A stretch of 64,000 nucleotides of DNA, taken from the NCBI GenBank assembly GCA_037043455.1, contig JAWPHD010005586.1, positions 96,382 through 160,381 of the forward strand, read 5' to 3'. A program made the translations under genes and the position numbers. The notes beneath the pieces are model-generated. The model had not been told where the DNA came from, did no database searches, and saw nothing but the letters and a program-made list of their open reading frames with translations. Positions 58,273-64,000 of this stretch are shown here, in pieces; position 1 is the stretch's first letter; the number at the start of each line of letters is the position of its first letter. The DNA is from Cyrtodaria siliqua. Its lineage: Eukaryota > Mollusca > Bivalvia > Adapedonta > Hiatellidae.

Positions 58273-58565
58273 TTACGGCATCCCTTTAGTTTTTCAACTT
58301 GACTTGCATATTTGCAAATCATTCCAATATTTCAATAGTTCAAAGCAAATTGTTTCGGCATTTTAATAGATGTTGATCATATTGAACCAATAATATATTT
58401 AGACCTATGGTAAAATAACAAAGAAAAAATTTACAAATCCCAAGTGTTTTTACCTAGATTTAGATATATGCAAGCAGGTTTAAACTCAAAATAATACTGG
58501 ATTACTAAACTGAGGTGCATTATTAATACTTAATAAAAACTTCAAAAATTGTCCTCTGTCCCTTT
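58273..58565. mobile_element. Decayed AGGGACAC-family MITE
   Basis: Left CATCCCTTTAG is irregular. The interior 'atatgcaagcaggtttaaactcaaaataatactggattactaaa' and the end AAATTGTCCTCTGTCCCTTT match the family. Confidence 0.5.
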
Positions 58566-58599
58566 TTGAATGTGGTAATTATAGATACAAAAACATCCC

Positions 58600-58865
58600 G
58601 AGCAGTGTTTGTGGTCGTTATTCTGTTTTTGAGCAAAAGTATATGTTAGTTTTGATAAACCCAGTTATCTAAGTTAAATGGTAAAAAAACAGGATAAGCG
58701 ATCAATTTACCTATGTTTATGGCCATTACTATGTTTTCGAGCAAAAATGTAGGTTAGTTTCGATGAACCGAGTGAAAGCATAGGTTAGTTTAGCTAGTTA
58801 TCAAACGTAATGGTGGAAAACTAGGATAATCAATCAATTGACCTATGTTTATGGCCATTACCCGT
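58600..58865. repeat. ~134-bp imperfect tandem duplication
   Basis: ATCAATTNACCTATGTTTAT + GGCCATTAC occurs at about 58699 and 58833. GAGCAAAAGTATATGTTAG / GAGCAAAAATGTAGGTTAG matches upstream. Confidence 0.75.
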
Positions 58866-58869
58866 CTGT

Positions 58870-59355
58870 AGAATTTTCGATGTCAGAATCGGAATTTCGA
58901 AGATATCTGTGGAAATATATCGAAAATCGCATGAAATGTTCGGAAAAAAAGTCAGAATTTGGAAATACACATATTTCTTCGCAATATCTTTAGGACTTCG
59001 CAATATTTTCCGCGGACATTACAATAATTTTCATTCGGAATGTGCTTCAATGTGACATAGTCATTTTATGATTCTGAAAAGAACATGAAGAACTTTTAAT
59101 TTTTTAGCACTGGTAATTTTTTAGCACAATTATTTTTTTTGAATGAAACATTTGCAGTGACATCGATGTATTTCGTAATGCGTATACACCAATATGAATT
59201 TTAACATTTTATTTAATGTGAAATTGACTCTGATTCGTGACAGGTAATTTTAACTTAGAAATTGTTATGCAATGTGTGCTCTACTCTAACAAAATATATT
59301 TTATTTCATCGAGAAGTGAGAAAACTATATATTTTCTCGAATGCGAATCTACAAC
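58870..59355. other. No recognised feature
   Basis: Nothing supported. Confidence 0.4.
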
Positions 59356-59362
59356 TCATTTT

Positions 59363-61640
59363 TTAGCTCTACTGGCCAAGGGCCAGCAGAGCTTATGGGA
59401 TCGTGTGTTGTCCGTCTTCCGTCGTCCGTCGTCCGTCCGTCCGTTAACTTTTGCTTGTGTACACTCTAGAGGCCACATTTCTGATGCAATCATCATGAAA
59501 CTTTGTCAGAATGTTTGTCTCAATGAAATCTCGGTCAAGTTCGAAACTGGGTCATGTGGGGTCAAAAACTAGGTCACTAGGTCAAATATTGGAAAAACCT
59601 TGTGTACACTCTAAAGGCCATATTTTTGACCCGAGCTTGATGCAACTTTGTCAGAATGTTTGTCTTAATTATATCTTGGTCAAGTTTGAAAATGGGTCAC
59701 ATGGGGTTAAAAACTAGGTCACTAGGCCAAATACTTGAAAAACCTTGTGTACACTCTAGAAGCCGTATTTCTGACCCAATCTTGATGAAACTTTGTCAAA
59801 ATGTTTGTCTTAATTATATCTTGGTCAAGTTCAAAAATGGGTCACATGGTTTAAAAACTAGGTCACTAGGTCAAACTTTGGAAAAACCGTGTGTACACTC
59901 TAGAGGCCATATTTTTGACCTGATCTTGATGAAACTTTGTCAGAATGTTTGTCTTAATGAAATCTCGGTCAAGTTCAAAAATGGGTCATGTGGGGTCAAA
60001 AACTAGGTCACTAGGTCAAATACTTGAAAAACTTGTATACACTCTAGAGGTCATATTTGTTTTCCAATCTTGATGAAACTTTGTCAAATTGTTTATCTTA
60101 ATTATATCTTGATCAAGTTCGAAAATGGGTCACATGAAATAAAAAACTAGGTCACTAGGTCAAATATTGCAAAATACTTGTGTACACTCTAGAGGCCATA
60201 TTTTTGACCCGAGCTTGATGCAACTTTGTCAGAATGTTTATCTTTATTGTTTGTCTCAATGAAATCTCGGTCAAGTTCGAAAATGGGTCATGGGGGGTCA
60301 AAAACTAGGTCACTAGGTCAAATATTGGAAAAACCTTGTGTACACTCTAGAGGCCATATTTTTGACCCGAGCTTGATGCAACTTTGTCAGAATGTTTGTC
60401 TTAATTATATCTTGGTCAAGTTTGAAAATGGGTCACATGGGGTTAAAAACTAGGTCACTAGGTCAAATACTTGAAAAACCTTGTGTACACTCTAGAAGCC
60501 GTATTTCTGACCCAATCTTGATGAAACTTTGTCAAAATGTTTGTCTTAATTATATCTTGGTCAAGTTCAAAAATGGGTCACATGGTGTTAAAAACTAGGT
60601 CACTAGGTCAAACTTTGGAAAAACCGTGTGTACACTCTAGAGGCCATATTTTTGACCTGATCTTGATGAAACTTTGTCAGAATGTTTGTCTCAATGAAAT
60701 CTCGGTCATGTTTAAAAATGGGTCATGTGGGGTCAAACACTAGGTCACTAGGTCAAATACTTGAAAAAAACTTGTGTACACTCTAGAGGTCATATTTGTT
60801 GAAATTTTGTCAAATTGTTTATCTTAATTATATCTTGATCAAGTTCGGAAATGGGTCACATGAAGTTAAAAACTAGGTCACTAGGTCAAATATTGGAAAT
60901 ACCTTGTGTACACTCTAGAGGCCATATTTTTGACCCGAGCTTGATGCAACTTTGTCAGAATGTTTGTCTTAATTATATCTTGGTCAAGTTTGAAAATGGG
61001 TAACATGGGGTTAAAAACTAGGTCACTAGGTCAAATATTGGAAAAACCTTGTGTACACTCTAGAAGCCGTATTTCTGACCCAATCTTGATGAAACTTTGT
61101 CAAAATGTTTGTCTTAATTATATCTTGGTCAAGTTAAAAAATGGGTCACATGGTGTTAAAAACTAGGTCACTAGGTCAAACTTTGGAAAAAACGTGTGTA
61201 CACTCTAGAGGCCATATTTTTGACCCGATCTTGATGCAATTTTGTCAGAATATTTGTCTCAATTATAGCTTGCTAAAGTTCGAAAATGGGTCACACAGGG
61301 TCAAAAACTAGGTCACTAGGTCAAATACTTGAAAAACCTTGTGTACACTCTAGACGCCTTATTTTTTTTCATTCGATCTTTACCAAACTACCAGATTGTT
61401 AATGTCAATAACAGCTCAGTAAATTTTTTTTTTTTTTTAAGTTTTTTTTTATTATCTCTACTGGCCAAGTTCGAAAACCAGCCAGATCGGACCAGTAACG
61501 GCGGATTTATGGCTCTTGATTTAGTTAAAAATGCTATATTCTGCCTCTTTAAGACGATAGTCACTCGTTTCATTGATGTTATCAGAGCCATATTAGCCAG
61601 TAGAGCGTCCACAGGCCCTCTTGGGCCTCTTGTTTAGTTG
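59363..61640 (-). mobile_element. Large AACAAGAG-class element with ~145-bp tandem array
   Basis: Begins AGCTCTACTGGCCAAGGGCC + AGCAGAGC, the exact inverse of the hairpin at 1629-1655, and has GTCCGTCGTCCGTCCGTCCG beside it. It ends with AGGCCCTCTTGGGCCTCTTG + TTTAG. Array 59460-61370: about 13 units marked by CTAGGTCACTAGGTCAAA, period about 137-158 bp, with higher-order blocks of about 736 bp (59656 versus 60392) and about 568 bp (60392 versus 60960). Near-in-frame units give many 68-116-residue spurious open frames. Confidence 0.82.
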
Positions 61641-61644
61641 TTGT

Positions 61645-62250
61645 TTCCAGTCCAATGATATAACTTTTATAGCAACTGGTAGTTTTGCAAAAAATGACCA
61701 TCTGACATTTTTCACTAAATGACAACAATTCTGAAATACTTGACCTGAGTTTTAAAATCTATAGCTCATTTTCTTAGTTAGACTAGGTACAGTCAAATGA
61801 TAAATATTAAACTGTTATTTTCTAAACAAATTAAAAAAAATTGTTTTTGACAATGATTGATAAAACCCCCCCACTATTTCAATGTTAAGCATAAAATAAA
61901 TTGTTTTACGTAATTTGTAGCACATTTTAGGCCATATATGACGGTCAATTTTTTTTGTGATAGTTGTATTTTCTTTTTAATACATAGAAATTCTACACTA
62001 TAACGGTTTTTAATACTATAATGTACTATAATATAAAAACCCTGATTATGCTATATGCAAATAAGCACTACAATTGTTTTTAATTAGTTCATGTCCGTCT
62101 AAAAAAATTGAATATATTGTAAGTGCTTATTTGCAGTAAGCATTTAAAAAATCTTACTCCCAGATAGTACTAAATTATATTCATGATTCATTTTTAGTTT
62201 AAACTTATTTATTTTACATGGATTTAACGGAAGCTCTATGAACTTATTTG
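61645..62250. other. No recognised feature
   Basis: AT-rich. Nothing supported. Confidence 0.45.
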
Positions 62251-62257
62251 AATCACT

Positions 62258-62400
62258 GTCTTCCTGGGTAGAACCAGTACTAAGCAAATGCAGTTAAAGT
62301 GTCTTGCTCAGAGAAACAACGCATATGACGCAATGGTGGGGATCGAACCCATGACTTATCGATGATGGGTCCAACTCTATACCACAGTGCTCCACTTTTA
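62258..62400 (-). mobile_element. tRNA-derived SINE, family D
   Basis: On the minus strand: GAGCACTGTGGTATAGAGTT (A-box region), GGGTTCGATCCCC (B box), GCAAGACACTTTAACTGC, then TACTGGTTCTACCCAGGAAG. Confidence 0.75.
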
Positions 62401-62404
62401 CACT

Positions 62405-62810
62405 TTTAACCCATTGATCATGAATACTTGAGATTAGCTAATTAATACAGACATCCAACACTCGTACTAATGAATTTATGATATCCATATGCTAATATCT
62501 TATTCTGAACACATCTGATGATTGTAAATTAAGACTTTATAGGCTGGCTGTGTCACAGTTAGTCATGTGACTTTCATTAGCCAATGAAACTGGTGCTTCT
62601 ATATTCAAACATAAACGCAGTGTGTTTATGCAAAAAGATCTGTCGTATTTATTTGGAACAATAATAAATGATTACGAAATATATTGTTTTATAAGTGACT
62701 TGGGAGTGATACATTAACTTATAAAACAAGGATATACATGACAGTGTACATTATTCATGCAGGATACCATTAAAGTAAGTATTATTATACCACTGCTTCG
62801 TAGAAGTGGG
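62405..62810. other. No recognised feature
   Basis: Nothing supported. Confidence 0.45.
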
Positions 62811-62814
62811 TCGA

Positions 62815-64000
62815 AGCTTTGTCGCGTCTTATTATTTAACAGATAATAGTGAAATGGTTGCATATTTGCTTCTAATTTTTGGTATGATGTGAAAACGGGT
62901 TACATTCCACTAATTATACAGGCTTCATAAGGTTACACTCCACTAATTTTTACACAAGATTTCACAAAGTTTTTAATTATTTGTCCTGTTATTTAACAGA
63001 TAGTGGTTGCATATGTTCTTTTTCATCTTTTATGACGTGAAAATATGTAATAACCTCTGAAGTTATGCACTACTAATTTTAAGACCTCATAAGGTTAAAC
63101 TCCACTATTTTACGTTGTGTCACGTCTCATCCCGTTGCATTATTTAACAAATAGTGGTTGCATGGTTGCATATTTGCTTTTCCTTTTTGCTCTTTTGTGA
63201 AAATACATTATGAGAACCACATAAGGTTACATTCCACTAATTATACAGATTTCATAATGTTACACTCAACTAATTTTTACATATGATTCCACTGTTTAAT
63301 TATTTCTCCTGTTATTTTACAGAATGGTTTCATATTTTCTTTTTCTTTTTTTATGATTTGAAATACATAATAAAATCTTCATAAAGTCACACACTATTAA
63401 TTTTAAGACTTCATAAGGTTACACTCCACTAATTTATGCCGCGTCATGTCACCTTTTATTATTTAACAGATAATAGTTATATGGTTGTTTTCATTTTTGT
63501 TATGATGTGAAAATACATTTTGAAAACCACATGTGACATTCCACTAATTACAAGACTTCATAAGGTTACACTCCACTATTTTTTACATAAGATTCCACTT
63601 AGTTCTTAATTATTTGTCCTGTTATTTAACAGATAATGGCTGCATATGTTCTTTTTCTTTTTTTATGATGTGAAAATACGTAATAATAACCTGATAAAGT
63701 TATACACTACTAATCTTAAGACCTCATAAGGTTACACTCCACGAATTTACGTTGTGTCGCATCATTTCCCGCTGCATTATTTAATAAAATAATGGTTGCA
63801 CGGTTTCATATTTGCTTTTCCTTTTTGGTATTTTGTGAAAATACATTATGAAAGCCACATAAGGTTACATTGCACTAATTATACAGACTTCATACGGTTA
63901 CACTCCACTAATTTTTACACAATTTCACTAAGTTTTTTTAATTATTTGTTCATATTTTTTATGATTTGAACATACATAATGAACACTTCATAAAGTTACA
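62815..64000 (+). repeat. ~310-bp satellite with ~630-bp higher-order alternation, runs off window
   Basis: TTATTTAACAGATAATAG-type anchors recur at about 62830, 63142, 63458 and 63779. Units 1 and 3 resemble each other (TTATTATTTAACAGATAATA), as do units 2 and 4 (TGCATTATTTAA then GGTTGCA and CATATTTGCTTTTCC). Subrepeat CTTCATAAGGTTACACTCCA occurs several times per unit. Confidence 0.9.

Noticed and set aside
59237..61166. Series of 68-116-residue open frames with near-identical peptides
   Set aside because: Reading through the ~145-bp repeat array; all are short and end at the same repeated stop.

Overview
The window is AT-rich eukaryotic DNA that is almost entirely repetitive. It looks like a bivalve mollusc, probably a heterodont clam or mussel: several tRNA-derived SINE families, many copies of 'ggccataactct / aaggtcaaggtcac' interspersed repeats with internal tandem arrays, ISXO2-like transposase remains, and many minisatellites. 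The species call rests on remembered repeat style only. I found no complete host protein-coding gene, no rRNA or functional tRNA gene, no CRISPR array and no prokaryotic feature.

Layout. 1-1661: tandem ~156-bp repeats and an interspersed element bounded by AACAAGAG and a GGCC hairpin. 1.8-8.7 kb: hairpins, SINEs, and another AACAAGAG element with a nested SINE. 8.8-10.9 kb: a two-exon ISXO2-like (Merlin-type) transposase relic with three independent lesions, followed by a ~440-bp direct duplication whose second copy carries a SINE with a perfect 13-bp target duplication. 16.4-18.1 kb: ~47 copies of a 37-bp unit, each holding a strong 5' splice-site consensus. 20.0 kb: a TTAA-flanked MITE. 22.2-26.3 kb: a 4.05-kb TTAA-flanked element with ~570-bp terminal inverted repeats, carrying a two-exon DEDDh exonuclease gene. 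27.2-27.7 kb: a hAT-like element with an 8-bp target duplication. 28.2-39.0 kb: nested inverted repeats, palindromes and a 25-bp minisatellite. 40-48 kb: two oppositely oriented ~160-bp arrays rich in AGGTCA half-sites, foldback elements and SINEs. 50-58 kb: a second copy of an exon-like block, a large palindrome, a 34-bp minisatellite, MITEs and a ~340-bp direct duplication. 59.4-61.6 kb: ~13 copies of a ~145-bp unit with an AGGTCA-CT-AGGTCA motif. 62.8-64.0 kb: a higher-order ~310-bp satellite running off the window.

The most interesting object is the 22,246-26,296 element. Its exonuclease start codon lies just inside the left TIR, the Exo I motif sits in a tiny first exon, Exo II and Exo III lie in exon 2, and the reading frame is broken once, by one base in an A-run. 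This looks like a nuclease gene carried as cargo, or as an enzymatic component, by a DNA element with TTAA target preference. No transposase is visible in it.
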